64,000 nucleotides of DNA from Anisakis pegreffii (lineage: Eukaryota > Nematoda > Chromadorea > Rhabditida > Anisakidae): the NCBI GenBank assembly GCA_035041965.1, contig JAPYMA010000289.1:124001-188000 (forward strand), given 5' to 3'. Positions 37,901 to 50,117 of this stretch are shown piece by piece (positions within the stretch are counted from its first letter, which is position 1; every line of letters starts with the position of its first letter). The notes under the pieces are model-generated. The model saw nothing but the letters and a program-made list of their open reading frames with translations. It did no database searches and had not been told where the DNA came from. Position numbers and translations under genes: made by a program.

Positions 37901-39960
37901 ATTTTCAACGTTCAATCGAAATTCATTGATCAATTGAATTAAAAGTGCATTCTTTTCGCATATCAAAATATTGTTGTACTTAAGGATCTAATTCAGTGAA
38001 CAGTATAAGATGACATCCAACAAAAACCGACTATGCTCAACAGTTTTTTGACGCATATCCAAAAGTTCATCCTCCTTATCTCCAATAAACCAAAGTGACA
38101 AACCACAAAACGGTTCGACCAAAAACTGATTCACCTGAAACAAAACACAATAGAATAGTTGAAATACCCCAGCTGAAGATTACTATTCGATTAAAATAAC
38201 GAAAGACTGACAGACTCAAATGACTCACAAACTCGCTATTTACAATAGATTTGTTGATATCATCTCTGAATGCCCAAGCAGAATGTATCCAGCGAACATG
38301 TACTGCTCGACGTCCCATTGATATTGCCCTCTTAAATTATTGTACATCATTCATTTCAATCTCATCTTTAGAATAAAAACTTGCTTCAGAAAAGACTTAC
38401 TTTTTAATTCTTTTCGGTCGATAGATTGAAAAATCGATCAAGATATGCATCTCACATCAAACAAAACAAAGAAGTAGTAAATAATGTAAACTAACACGAT
38501 AAGTTTTTCCCTTCGCGAGATCCGTGATAAGATGAGTGACGTTAGGTGAGAATGATTCGTGAGCACTACCGCCCATAAAGTGAACGAGATTTACTGCTTC
38601 ACGACACTGACTACCTTGAACACGTGACAACGCTATTCGTACACCGGCCATACTTTCTGTGTACAATGGACGATTTGCACGAGGAATCAACAGAGGCTGT
38701 AATCGATTCATTTAATTCGAAACTAACTGATGTAACATCACTGACCACTGATAACTGCTATTGTGAACAATACAATTAAACAATCGAAAATTAAGAAAAT
38801 GGCGACCGAACAATGTAACGTGCAAAAGACCTGAATGATGATAAAATATTGCAAAAGGTGAAGGTAAGAAACGAATGCACACCTTAGACTGTTGAGCACG
38901 CATTCGAATAACAGCTGGACCAAGTATGAATTTACCGCATGAATGAAGATATTTAAAATGATGTGAATTAATAAAATCACTACAAATATAAACCATATCT
39001 GGATCATTTCTAAACTCCATACCGCTTTCACTCTCCACTAGATCAACACCAAAATGATTCTAAAATTTAATAACTGTTTGTCTGAAATACCAATTCTGTT
39101 TACTAAAACCTATGAAATTATATCGATCCCTACAAAATATTTCAGAGGGATCTTATAAAACGCTTTATTTCTGGGATTGTTTATAGCCATGGAATTCAAA
39201 TGACTTTCCACCTTCAATGAGCTCAGAATAACGCTGGCACGGGGACCCGGTTTCCGCAGGAATTAACCACAATCAATCCATTTTTTAGGTATGTAAAAAT
39301 AGATTCCGATATATCTCTTTTTTAAGCAGGTTATAGTGGCGTAATGGTTTTTTGGTGGTTTGCTCGACAGATCCGCCTCCGTGAGGATAAGTAAAACAAA
39401 CGTAGTTATTCTGGTCCCAGTGAAGATATGGACAGTTTCCCGACCCCAGAGGGCAAGGAGTGAAAAATCCATTCAGTTATCAATAGAATTATAATTACTT
39501 TCGACCAACTGAACGACTGGTGAGCGGATGAGAATGTAAGATGATGATGGTGATAATAATAGCAATACTATCAATGGAACTTACGACAATATAGTCAACG
39601 ACATAATGTATTTCAAAAATAAAATGAAAAATGAGAATTTGAAAGAAACCTTCAACAGACCAACGACTGTCGTATCACTTCTCGCATCACCGACCAAACA
39701 AGCTCTTTCGACACGTTTCGCTTGTGACACTGAACGTGAGACACTACGTGATACATCTGGATCTGAGATTTTGATATTTTGCGTCAGCAAATAGTTTATA
39801 ATATTTATAATATTATACATGCTACAAATTCATTGAATAAGTTGAAAAGCATTAGCAACACTGATAAACATATTCAATCCATTTGTTTACCTTTGTTACC
39901 TTCGAAGTCATTATTACAATCTATAATATCTGACGTTAGAATGCTTCTGTCAGCCTCCAT
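32474..39960 (-). CDS. ect-2: ECT-2, Rho guanine nucleotide exchange factor for cytokinesis, complete
   Basis: ECT2/Pebble activates RhoA at the cell equator during cytokinesis after binding centralspindlin, and in nematodes also acts in polarity. Twenty exons on the complement: 39900-39960, 39650-39762, 38883-39059, 38496-38696, 38229-38330, 38028-38134, 37665-37806, 37339-37490, 37015-37061, 36607-36749, 36221-36397, 35999-36124, 35695-35791, 35383-35464, 35088-35166, 34779-34916, 33757-33934, 33207-33328, 33020-33135 and 32474-32798. They sum to 2,685 bases, 894 residues plus stop, close to human ECT2. The order is triple BRCT, nuclear-type basic linker, DH, PH and a basic Ser-rich tail, each segment matching ECT2 in sequence. 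The ATG at 39960 lies two bases after a strong TTGCAG acceptor, which suggests trans-splicing to a leader. Exon 37015-37061 is a 47-nt microexon needed to keep phase. Confidence 0.93.
35088..36749 (-). other. ECT-2 DH (Dbl homology) catalytic domain
   Basis: Begins MRHAVCKEMLETEENYLKSL, the conserved CR1 helix with the Glu that contacts Rho switch I, and continues with LTKAEIMQIFSRVPPLIEVH. The CR3 signature is in exon 35695-35791 as NLKDLLVRPVQRLPSVLLLL, nearly identical to the ECT2 pattern with the RPxQRxP core. The last exon ends ILHISNDIDRCP, the link into the PH domain. No catalytic residue looks lost. Confidence 0.9.
37665..39960 (-). other. ECT-2 N-terminal triple BRCT region
   Basis: Residues about 35-117 (BRCT0): RACLVGDARSDTTVVGLL, then VYICSDFINSHHFKYLHSCG and FILGPAVIRM. 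Residues about 125-218 (BRCT1): NRPLYTESMAGVRIALSR, VNLVHFMGGSAHESFSP, NVTHLITD and the closing VRWIHSAW. Residues about 219-310 (BRCT2): EPFCGLSLWFIGDKEDEL, then EATHIVVLNSP and SEWFWLSIQLNCC. In ECT2 these repeats bind phosphorylated CYK-4/MgcRacGAP and also fold back to inhibit the DH domain. Confidence 0.9.
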
Positions 39961-39970
39961 TCCTGCAACT
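39961..39970 (-). promoter_or_regulatory. Candidate spliced-leader acceptor upstream of ect-2
   Basis: On the minus strand the sequence CCAGTTGCAG is followed by GA and then the start ATG. A 3' splice site two bases before the start codon with no obvious upstream exon is typical of SL trans-splicing in nematodes. Confidence 0.45.
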
Positions 39971-41394
39971 GGAGGCACTCAAAACCAATGAAAACGTCCA
40001 GAGCCCAGTTCACCCTTTAAAAAAAAATCAGTTTCACCATGCCATCGGAAGAACAACTTTCGAGAAAAGATTATAACCATTTGTGAGAATTCAAAAGATC
40101 CAAGTAATTCAGATTATGAGCTTTCAGTGGCAAGAAAAAAATTTTGCTGATCTGAATGCATGGTGTTTGTGTAGGATGAGGACGCAAGGAAGTGGAAATA
40201 CTGGATGACAGAAGTGCATAATATAGATGGGAAAATGAAAATATCATGGAAAAAGTGCAAACGACATGAGTATATCTTCACTTTTTACGTATTCGAGGTA
40301 GTATCTTGATGGTGAAGCAACTGACAATTGATCAGAAACGATGAACACAGTATGCCAATAGTATAAGACTTTGTTGAGATAAACTGCCCAGAAACAAACC
40401 TCATGATACATGTCAAATATTTTTTACACATTACGGACGCGTAAACATTTAAAAAGCAATCGTAATATCAAATACATTTAAAATTACTTATAAATAAATT
40501 GCAATTTTTTCATACGCAGTCAAAATTATTAATGAGAGTTTTTTTATAAATAAGCAGGAGAGTCGCATGTCAAGAAAAATTGCTTTAAAATATCAGCAAA
40601 AAATTAGGAACTGTACAATGATGAAGATCGGAGGGGACATCGTCATACGAATGTGAGGCGACACTCGAGAATTTTTCAACCAAAAATTTAACGCCGATAA
40701 CGTCGAATCGTTAAAACGATGCAAAGTATCAGCTACAACCGCTAACAACATTCTTTAATCTTTATAATAAATAAGTATCATCCTAAAAAGCACACGAAAC
40801 CATCAACAAAATTTGAATTAAAAACTTGGCGCGCATTCCTCTTTTTTTTTTCTTTAACAATGTCACAGCAATGGTTGCTATCCAAACACACTCCCTCAGC
40901 ACTTGCATCTTGTCTACCTATGTTTGAAATGATCATCTCTAATGCAGCAGAAAACGAATCCGTCACATTGAGAAGGAAGGTGATAGAAAATGGATCAATC
41001 GTGCGATGAGAGTCGTATAAGTGGCAAAATTAGCAGCTAATCTGGCTGTGAGAATTTACAGGCATGCTGTTCCTATATGCCGATTCTAAGAAAGAAAAAA
41101 GTGAAGTGGTGAACCGAGCTCATTGCGTGTGCTCAAAGCAGCAATAGGCCGAAGTATGAAATATTCTTTACGAAGTTTCAAAATTTTAAGTCATTAAATT
41201 CATTTCCAATGAAGGGCTAGCGCAAAAGTGTCGGAAAATCCGCATGGTTGAGTAGGTATGTGAAAGGTGTCGATAAAAATTTCCTTACCTGGAATAGTGT
41301 CGATGAGAAAGTGGCCTAAATGGAAAGGTGTTGACACCTGTTCTCTCTCGTCGAACAACGGGTCATTCATTCGAGACACTCCCAGCGGATCAGG
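39971..41394. other. Upstream region of ect-2, no supported gene
   Basis: About 1.4 kb. A minus-strand open frame near 40778-40966 reads protein-like (VTDSFSAALEMIISNIGRQD) but has no in-frame start. Its only good acceptor lies inside it, just before AGATGATC at about 40933, and joins in phase with no neighbour I can find. Otherwise nothing recognisable. Confidence 0.4.
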
Positions 41395-42326
41395 ATGGAG
41401 TTATTCAAGCAGATCAGGATGAAGTTAAGTTACTTACCGCATTTTCGAATCACCGCAAGCACCTTGAATTGTCAACGCCTCAACTCCAGCTTCATCTCCC
41501 ATAATCACAATTCCCCAACCACTCCTACTTCTCCAGTTACCTCGTCGGCACTATTCCGGTTAACGAAATTCGATACTTCTCCACACACGGATGGAGTCGA
41601 CACTTCCCAAGACACCGTCATTAAATGGCACAACAAGCAAACAGAATAGGGAAACACAACGGCAGCTTGTCAATTTATTTTCAATTTTCTGGACTGAAAA
41701 ATTTTTTCATGGCTCATCGCGTTTTTTTTTGAACATGGTGAGTCACTTCAGCTATCAACTGAGTCCAATTCCACTTTACTCATTACTACTCGCATCTTTG
41801 CACAGCTTCGTGGATACCTACTTTATCGTTGGGATCAGTTTTTGAAGCTGTAATTCATTTCAGATTTAATTTGGAATCTTAGAAGCTGTATTTCATTTCA
41901 GATTTAATTTGGAATCTGATTTGAGCCTTGAAGTGTAATGTTTTTGTGCAGGGACGCCACTGGATACGAATCAGATTAGAAAACGATCTTGGAAAGCCTT
42001 CTGCAATCTCAAACTTACTGTTGGAACAATAGTCATGGGTTATGTTTTCGACCAACACAGTGCCCACTTTAAAAATTCCAGTGATATATTTTCATTCGCA
42101 CAAGCGATCCTTGTTTTCTGTTGAATTACTTTCTGAGATAGTATTACATAATAGTGGCTTTGATTCCTTTTTCGATGACATTGAAGAATATCAAGAGCAA
42201 GTTCTTTCATCGGGAGTACACAAACAGCACTTGCATCAGCTTCGATTGCCCGAGTCTCATAGGCATAGCTATGATCCACAAACCCCTCTTGTAACAACCG
42301 CATGCAGGTGTTTTGAATAGGCTATG
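41395..42326. other. Coding-looking block, strand and gene structure unresolved
   Basis: GC content and codon-like order rise here on both strands. Plus-strand pieces: an open frame at 41395-41649 (SPTTPTSPVTSSALFRLTKF) and one at 42042-42310 (DDIEEYQEQVLSSGVHKQHL) that ends at a GTGTTT donor. Minus-strand pieces: complement(42040..42326) after a CACATAG acceptor (MRLLQEGFVDHSYAYETRAI, then LPMKELALDILQC), and two short pieces near 41612-41532 and 41503-41439, the latter ending at a perfect GTAAGT donor. I favour the minus strand because its amino-acid composition is more natural, but I cannot join the exons in one phase. It may be a small gene, a pseudogene or both. Confidence 0.3.
41844..41920. 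repeat. Tandem duplication, 38-bp unit
   Basis: GAAGCTGTAATTCATTTCAG plus the following ATTTAATTTGGAATCT is repeated at once with one substitution. Each copy carries an acceptor-like ATTTCAG on the plus strand. Confidence 0.8.
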
Positions 42327-42938
42327 TGATATTTCACGAGTACTTTTCACGACAGATAGCAAACACGCCATAATTCGTTTATACATTCAAGAAATTGTTG
42401 ATGTCTTGGTACTTGCAGTTGGAAAGGTTGTATTGGATGCTGTGGTTATAAAGATGTATCAGTGCGGTTCGATGAGCAATCTTTAATTGACTGTTATTTT
42501 TATCGTGAGATTTGAAATAAAGAATTGCTTTTCAACACGACCAAATCTTTGATAGACGACCAAAAGCTGGAGATTAATTGTTGTTTGTTACTGATCAATC
42601 GATATATGAAATGTTTTAAGCGTGCTTGAAGGTTCAGATATATGCTCACTGTAGACAAGTAAGAAACTTGTAAATTTTTCGCTGATTCATTCGCTTATTT
42701 ATTCGTTCATTTATTACATTTATTTATTGATTTATCCTTTGAGTAACAGTACAGAAATATGCAACATATTAATAGCAACAATGCCAGCAAACAACGATGC
42801 TGTTGGAATTCCGAAAAAATTTCCAGCTCAACAGCCGAAGCACATTGCTTAACGGCACTTGTTGCCTAAATGAATAAACTAAAGAAGATAAATCAAGCAA
42901 TTTTTAAATGTTATGGTTCGTTGAGCATCATGTGCATT

Positions 42939-43400
42939 TTATGGTTTGTGGTAAGGGCCGCTGCCTAAGACCTCTGGTTCTGCTGGTCCTGCCTCCGTTG
43001 TTGCCGATTTTGCTTCCGTGGTTTCTAGATGTTCCACTACCGCGGCAGTGGATTCTAGCTCGGCAGTCACTGATGCTGCCTCTGTAGTGGCGGATTCTGC
43101 CTCTGTGGTGGCGGGTTCTGCCTCTGTGGGGTCGTGCTCTGCTACTGTTGTGATGGATTCTGCCTCTGTAGTTTTAGCTTCTGCCTCAATTGTTGCGGTC
43201 GATTCCACTTCTTTGGGTTCAGCCGATGTTGCTTCAGGAGAAATCTCTTCCGTGGTTGCGGATGAAATTCCTGCTGATTCTGAGGGTTGGATTAGATAAT
43301 CCTTATTGCGAATACTGGCGCTGATTGCTCCCTGCGGGAAAATGCACAGTACCGAAAGTGCAGTAAGACATACCAACGAAACGGTAGTTCTGAGCATCAT
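42939..43400 (-). CDS. Small secreted Thr/Glu/Ala-repeat protein
   Basis: A single-exon frame of 153 residues starting at the ATG at 43400. Residues 1 to about 27 form a clear signal peptide (MMLRTTVSLVCLTALSVLCI, then a small-residue cleavage region GAISA). The mature part is acidic and has no cysteine. From about residue 55 it is built of degenerate seven-residue repeats of the type TTEAESA, and it ends GSGPYHKP. This is a mucin-like, probably O-glycosylated or unstructured secreted product; I do not recognise a named family. A 3' splice site lies 16 bases before the start codon, which suggests a trans-spliced message. The repeats also create a long frame on the other strand, which I treat as a shadow. 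Confidence 0.7.
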   Translation of the reverse strand: MMLRTTVSLVCLTALSVLCIFPQGAISASIRNKDYLIQPSESAGISSATTEEISPEATSAEPKEVESTATIEAEAKTTEAESITTVAEHDPTEAEPATTEAESATTEAASVTAELESTAAVVEHLETTEAKSATTEAGPAEPEVLGSGPYHKP

Positions 43401-43422
43401 CAACTGATTAAAATCTCTGAAA
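43401..43422 (-). promoter_or_regulatory. Candidate spliced-leader acceptor upstream of the secreted repeat protein
   Basis: Minus-strand CACAATTTCAG ends at 43417, sixteen bases before the first ATG. No upstream coding exon was found, so a leader splice is the simplest reading; a non-coding first exon is the alternative. Confidence 0.4.
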
Positions 43423-46400
43423 TTGTGAATAATTCAGGATGAAGTTTGTTAGACTAACGTACATTTTAGAACGTCATTTCATTGTATAGTATTGCACGAA
43501 AAGATTTACTACGAAGTGAAAACATGAGGAATTTCAGTAGTAGTGCATAGTCAGCTCTTATCGTATCAGCTGAGATATGGTGACGTTCTATTTGGCAGTC
43601 ATGAAGCCAATTTTGAGCATTATTTCTGGTATAGCGCAATTTATGAAATGTACAAAAGATAAGAACGAATTTATCTTAAATGCTCATGGAAAGCACTCAT
43701 TAGGTATCTGCTGCAGATTACAGAGACTTGAATGACGTCTGACTGGTTCAGTTAAGGTTCTATAAGAACATTGCTTATTTTCAGTGAAAAATTCATGAAA
43801 AATCCCAGAGATCTGATATACTCATTCTGAAAAAGTGAATAATTATCACCATTCAATATTCTCATCAATATTTGATACAGGATCCAGTTTGTACGATTTT
43901 TCTGGAATAAGAACTGTGAGCATTTTGAAATGCTCGTAGCTGTCGACAGCTTCATTCTGAGAAATTGGATTTGGACATTCTGAGAAAAAGTGACGTTCAT
44001 TGGAAATACGCTATAAAGTTCGCGTATGGCTCAACCCATTTGAATATGATAACAAGCTTAGTGCGTAATGTCTTAAGATTGTCTGAGTGTAAATGCTGTT
44101 CTGCAAACAGTGCAACGTTAGAAATCAATGTCAAACATGTAGAGAGTTATGAGAAGTAATTTGTATCAAAGGAATCCACTTCATCAATCCAATAAAATCA
44201 AGAAATGACGAATCTGGTTTCATCACTGATTAGTGAACTGAATATTGAATGGTGTATGGTGGTGGTTAAACAAGTTTCGCAGTAGAATTACAGGTGCACT
44301 GAAAGCAGTGGTGAGGAGGGTGGAAGAAATTAACTGCAACTGTTGAACTAAAGAATTGAGTTGTGAAATGATCACGACTGGATGGTTATATTTATACTAC
44401 TCGAAACAGCAAACGTAGGAAATGTAGATCAGATAAACGATGAAACTTGACGTACTGACATGTGAACTAGATTCCATTCTAAAAATGAAAATCATGCTGA
44501 AAATGAATAATTTATACGAAGGTCATCATGTAGTGATTCTCTCAAGTTCGCTGTGTAACACTGAATGTAGTGAATTGATGCTTTTATGGGCAATTACAAT
44601 CTTGCATTATCACCACTTTGTTCAGTTCATTACTGATATTCTAGAAAATCAGTGGCGTAAAAATTGATAGTAAAACTTTTCATGATTATCATTCCTCGTC
44701 CAGCTCTCAATCATTGACTGCTTGCATATTTTCAGTAGTGATTCTAATGCTTTGTTGAATGAGTACTAAAGTTGAAAGTCGATCTGATGGATGAAATTTG
44801 TTCATAAATAATATTACTGGATTATTTATGATGCTGCAGAGCAGGGACAGATTGCTTTCCTGCAGTACAGTACTTGAGAACGCCGCGAATCTGCCTCATG
44901 CAAATCTGAATCATTGCTTCGGATACATCGATTTTTTTCCTGCACATCAAAGAAATTGACATGTTTCTCTTTGAACGTGATTGTAAAATGTTAAACGATC
45001 CCAAAACGGTGCTGGTAAATAAATTCTGTGATTCCATTGCCTATTCGTTATTATATAGTTCGGTGCTGGTATTGTCATTGATTGCATAGTAGGCTTTATA
45101 GCATTTAGATAAAAAGAATTCTTCAAACGATGAAATGAACTAAGTTTCAAAAGCACAAATTGAGTAAATGGGACTAGATTTGTTCTTTGTTTATACAATC
45201 TGAACCAGTATCAAATCATCTTACCAAAAAATGATTAACATGACTTTTACTAATTTCCAGTTCTACAGTCGCCGTGAATGACACCGTATCAGATATCACG
45301 TGGCACTACCTCTTTCATTCTATTTCAATCAATGTAGCACCACTATATTGGTTATTTAAAAGTGCAAGTATATTCCTCACACTATTCAGTACCTTCCCAC
45401 AAGATGCACTCTTCAGGAATTTATTTATGTCTTTACTGAAAATAATTCAGTTGATCATATTCAATTCATTATTTCTCTCCATGTTATGTGGAACAAATAA
45501 GATGAAAAGAAGTATTACAACGTTTCGCCGTCTGTTGGATGTCACAAAAGATGCGATACGCTGCTTGCTCATATGTCAGTGCCATGCATTTGACGAATCT
45601 TTGAAACACTTCTAATCACTCATTTTGTGAATAAATCGCAAACGCGTAGAACAAAGCCATGCAACCTAATTCCAAAATGCGAGCAAAAACGCATGTGATT
45701 GCGTCATTCATCGACGATTTATGAAAATTTATCCATTTGTATCAATCACATAACGATAATTCAACTGTGCACAATATCAATTGTTTGATGTGGTGAGTTT
45801 ATGGAATTAATTATCGGCCATTCTCTTGAGAAGGCTTTGAAAAATGTTGCTGAATATTTGGTTGAATCATGTGAACAAGTTTGATGTAATATGACATCGC
45901 ACTATTTCCATACAGATTAGAGCAAGAAATGAATGTAATCAATTCAAGAACAATTGTGTGTTCATTTAGCCGTGCACTGGAAACAATTCAGATGAAACTC
46001 TTCGTGGCTTTCTATAACTTCTGGAAGTCAAATACGTTTATGGGTACAAGAGAATGGGCTTTTGCATCTATTCGCTCAAAAGTTCATCGTAGCCTCCAAT
46101 CTGAAACGTTCAACAGTAAAAACGTATGTCACAACGAGATCCCATGAACCAAATTACTCTGAATACCGTATAGTCTATATACGGAGAAGATTCACATAAT
46201 TCCCTTCAGCATATCTAATCGCTGGTCTTTTCGATCAAGATATCAGAAAAAGATAACGGCGATTCGAAAGATAGTCAAAGTGTGAAAATTTAACGGTTCA
46301 AAAACGAATGCGTATCAAACATATATCACAGTTGTTCGCTTGCGTTTTATCCAGTGATAAACTGGTTGAGTACAAATACCAACATAAATGAATACATATT

Positions 46401-47299
46401 TCAATGTATCCAATACAATTTCATTCGGTCGAATTCACTGACAAGATGGATGCAGCGATACTGATCTACTGGCATCGACCAGAAGAGAAGAGCACTTGAC
46501 AACGTGATCAACTTGCTCGTTGACTACTGTCACAATAACTGATACATTTTTGTGCATCCTCTTCGAACAATATTAATTCTTGAATGAACAGATTTATTTA
46601 TGCGCTTTTATGACAGTCAGTCACATGGATGAATTACTTCAGCTGTTCTCGTATTGGTAATTTGCAAGTTGTATCATTTATTCTCATGGATTCGAATCGC
46701 TTACGATATATGATTAGAAATGCGATTTATGATATGTCGCTTTATCGCTGCCGCGTCCACCTGTCGGGTCTTTGTCGTTTACTTGATCAATAGTCAAACT
46801 CTCCCTAAAATTTACTTCCATACAACGCCCGGAATGGTGCCACGAAAGTGTGCTGAATGAACTCGCCGATGATGACATTAAGTCGTCAAAAAATACGATT
46901 ACTGTACATAAAACTTATTGTGAGCAATGTTGACTGCAATATGACAGATGGTATCATCATTTGCGTGACCATTTTTTGGCAGAACCTTCGAGCGGATTGA
47001 GATTCTAGTTTTTTGAAAGATGTTCTGTCTCAGACCGTGATTTCACGATAAGACACAAGAAAGTTGTTTTCATTCACAAGATGGAAAAGCTGATTTCATT
47101 CTAGACCCATATGTCAGTCAATCAACTCGCTCAATGTTTGATGCTATGCCACGAGGTGATCACGCAGCCGTCATGACATGCAACAAATCTTGTCATATTC
47201 CAAACTTCGTTCTTTTGTTTCATTACCAAGCAGTTTATAATATAACCTATTGCAACATATATTTTAAGCTAATAAACACAACGTAAGTGATTATTCCTT
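43423..47299. other. Gene-poor region, one weak hydrophobic open frame
   Basis: About 3.9 kb with no gene I can support. The frame 45274-45615 (+), preceded by TTTCCAG, encodes about 113 residues with two hydrophobic stretches, but codon use is poor and no neighbour exon joins it. Region 46440-47000 is somewhat richer in G and C without a clear frame. Confidence 0.4.
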
Positions 47300-47361
47300 T
47301 TTACATCTCAGTAGCAATTGCGCACTACAATAAATAAAAAAATAAGTAAAGAAACCATTGT

Positions 47362-47566
47362 ATTGTAAAATTGTAAAAATTGTGAATTGCAAAAAAAATT
47401 GTAAAAAAATTGTAAAAAAGGTAAATTGTAAAAACCACCAAAGAGACCCATTGAGTTGTATTTGTGGGTAGAAGTGTTCCTGATCATGAAAAGCAAACCG
47501 CTTGAGAGTGCTGGAATAAAGTTCATTTTCAATCTCGATTGCTCTTTCGTTGTATTGCGTTTTAAA

Positions 47567-47604
<38 letters not shown>
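47362..47604. repeat. Low-complexity tract: TGTAAA-type repeats and a (TTA)n run
   Basis: 47362-47435 is made of degenerate AATTGTAAAA units. 47568-47604 is a pure (TTA)12 microsatellite. Confidence 0.85.
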
Positions 47605-49687
47605 CACTAGTTCATTCAATAGCTTTTCTTAAAAATTTTTCGACAGTTTACTATTGATATGTAACGTTTGCTGAATGAATTCACTATGTACTTACTTGTG
47701 TATGTTGCTATTCATTTCGTTATTGCGCTCTTATCTCATCAGTCGCTTCCTACTTTGCTGATGAACATAACCATTTTCATAGCAAATACGTTTTATTAGT
47801 TAACAATTAACATCAACATTATTTGCATTCAGCAATTAACAGATTACAAAATGAAAAAAAACTTTAAAAATCATTTAGCATTTTTTCACTCGAATAAAGT
47901 CATTAAAAAGCAGAAAAAAATAAAACATTTCATTTCACAAAACAAACAAAAACATGTCAATTTATTTCGATAAAAAAGAAACTCTAAAGCATTCAATAAT
48001 AATCGTATGGGATATGTGGTGCCATTGACGAATAACACTAACAGGGCTCCATGTACATCGTATATTAACTCAAACAATGCGAATGTTTCGTTCATTCTCA
48101 GCAAACGGGAATATTCTGGTGAGTCTAATGACGGTAACCAAATCGTGACAACACCAGCATTTCTTTTCAGCAGGGCAATGAGAATCGAAAACTTTTCAAA
48201 ATTTAGTATAGAAACATTCTGCGCCATTTTTTTTTGACCCGAGTAAAATGGAAACGAAACATTTCATGAGAAATTCATGAACATTGTGATGAATATCATT
48301 CGTCATTAGTTTCGGCAAATAAAATGATGCAACAATCGAACTTTCGATCAAACAGACCAACAATATGCTCTATTTGTATAACGATGATTCCTTACCAACT
48401 CATTAAAAATGCAAACAAATACGAGTCAGTCAAAAATCAGCAACACGTGGAATCATTGAACGAATCTTTGGGTCAACGTCAAACAAACGATGAGAATCAA
48501 CGAAAAATATGCTAACACTGACAATACCATAACTTAGAAACAGTCATTAAATCGATGACACAATATAAAATAGACATACAATAAACGAAGCAAAAACAAT
48601 GACACCGGTACAGGAACCGTCAATATGAAACCATCCAACAACAGAATATCATCGCATTATTTACGCAACTTATTTTACAAATACGCATCACAATGTCATA
48701 TAATATATTTATAAACACATATCTACCGTTTCAGTCACAGAGCTATAATCCATCACTATGTTCAACTGAAGTAATGAATGAATATTCAATGATAACGGTA
48801 ACAGTTATCACGATACAAATAAGCAAATCAAAAGCGAAAGCAAAACGAAAAACAGTCTCATCAGAGTCATTCCGGGATGGGGTGCATAACCCGTAAATCA
48901 CGAATGGTATTTTGCTGAGCCACTGGCATGACTATATAGAATATTGTCGTGAACAAGCCTATTCACGGCAATATTTTGACAAAATTATCTGCACTGAAGA
49001 ACAACGAATAACATCTTAAATTAAATTTGAAACATTTCACCGGGTGAAAAGAAGTTCACACAGAATTATATCGAAACAATAACGTAATTCCAAAGTAAAA
49101 CTTCTGTCGTTTCGGACAAAATCAGTCAATCGAATGAAAACTAAAATATAACTGAAACTGAAAAAAAACACGAGAAAATGAAATGGAAGACTGCAAAAAT
49201 TGAATCAGTTGGCAGTATGCAATATCTGAATGAAAAAAAACAGAGTTTGGCGCATAAATTTGAATCAAAACAATGCTTATTTCAAACAAGAAACAAGAAT
49301 AATAACTCACTTAATGTAATCACAACTGAACCTATGATAAATCAATATCACCTACGTCATCTTTTAATGACAATTTTCGTCTAAATTCACGCCCAAAAGT
49401 CTCTCTTCTGTAAATATGAATAGGGACATATTCAACTAAATACAAAAAACATCTTATATGTATGCATATTTGAGAATGAAGCAATAAAGGTGAACTGAAA
49501 CGAAATAAATTAAAAACAAAACAAAACACAACAATGTGAAACAGAAATAAGAGCAAAATCACAAAATAGCACCATCATTAGATGATTCAAATAGAATTAA
49601 TTCAAATATATAAATAAACAATCATCCATCAGATCATTCAAAACAACAGCACATCTAATCTGCATATCATTCACACATCACATCTGT
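47605..49687. other. Gene-poor region downstream of the OATP gene
   Basis: A and T rich. Overlapping frames at about 47886-48237 exist on both strands. The plus one ends at a consensus GTGAGT donor and the minus one starts near a GCGCAG acceptor, but neither connects to anything. Treated as unresolved, probably non-coding. Confidence 0.4.
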
Positions 49688-49755
49688 AGCACTCTCACTA
49701 TCAACTGCTAAAGCGGTCAATTATATCCGATTTAGCAGTTGATAGTGAGAGTGCT
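49688..49755. repeat. Inverted repeat: 25-bp perfect arms, 18-nt spacer (hairpin)
   Basis: Left arm 49688-49712 begins AGCACTCTCACTATCAACTG; right arm 49731-49755 is its exact reverse complement. The spacer can extend the stem by a further CGG/CCG after one mismatch, leaving about a 10-nt loop. The 68-nt size fits a short hairpin RNA. It lies about 360 bases beyond the OATP stop codon on that gene's downstream side, so it may sit in the OATP 3' UTR. A fold-back MITE remnant is the other option. Confidence 0.75.
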
Positions 49756-50117
49756 TTCATTTCTTCACTTCTGAAATGAAGTTATCACCTCACAAGTACA
49801 AAATGAAAGCGAACTCAAAATGGAAAACTTTTTCCTCATTTTGTGCGTAAAAATTGAAATGAATAAAATTTTCGCTTCACACAAAAGCCGAAACGCACAA
49901 GTTTCCGCTTATGTGTGAAACGGCAAAAGTACCACAATTTATACGCACAAACAAACTTGAAATTCAATTTCCCACAATGTGTGGAAGTAACATTGAAAAA
50001 GCTGATTGGTATATAGTCGATGTGCTTGATAGCGTTAATATGAATTGAATCAAAACATATATGATTCCATGTGCAAAAAAAAACAATTACGAAATATTAT
50101 GATGTCGACGAGCAGAG

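Noticed and set aside
43018..43299. Plus-strand 93-codon frame rich in Ser/Ala/Val (repeats of VVADSAS)
   Set aside because: It is the antisense reading of the Thr/Glu/Ala repeats of the secreted protein; no signal peptide or splice context of its own.
47308..47619. Minus-strand frame with a poly-Ile run
   Set aside because: Translation of the TTA microsatellite and nearby low-complexity sequence.
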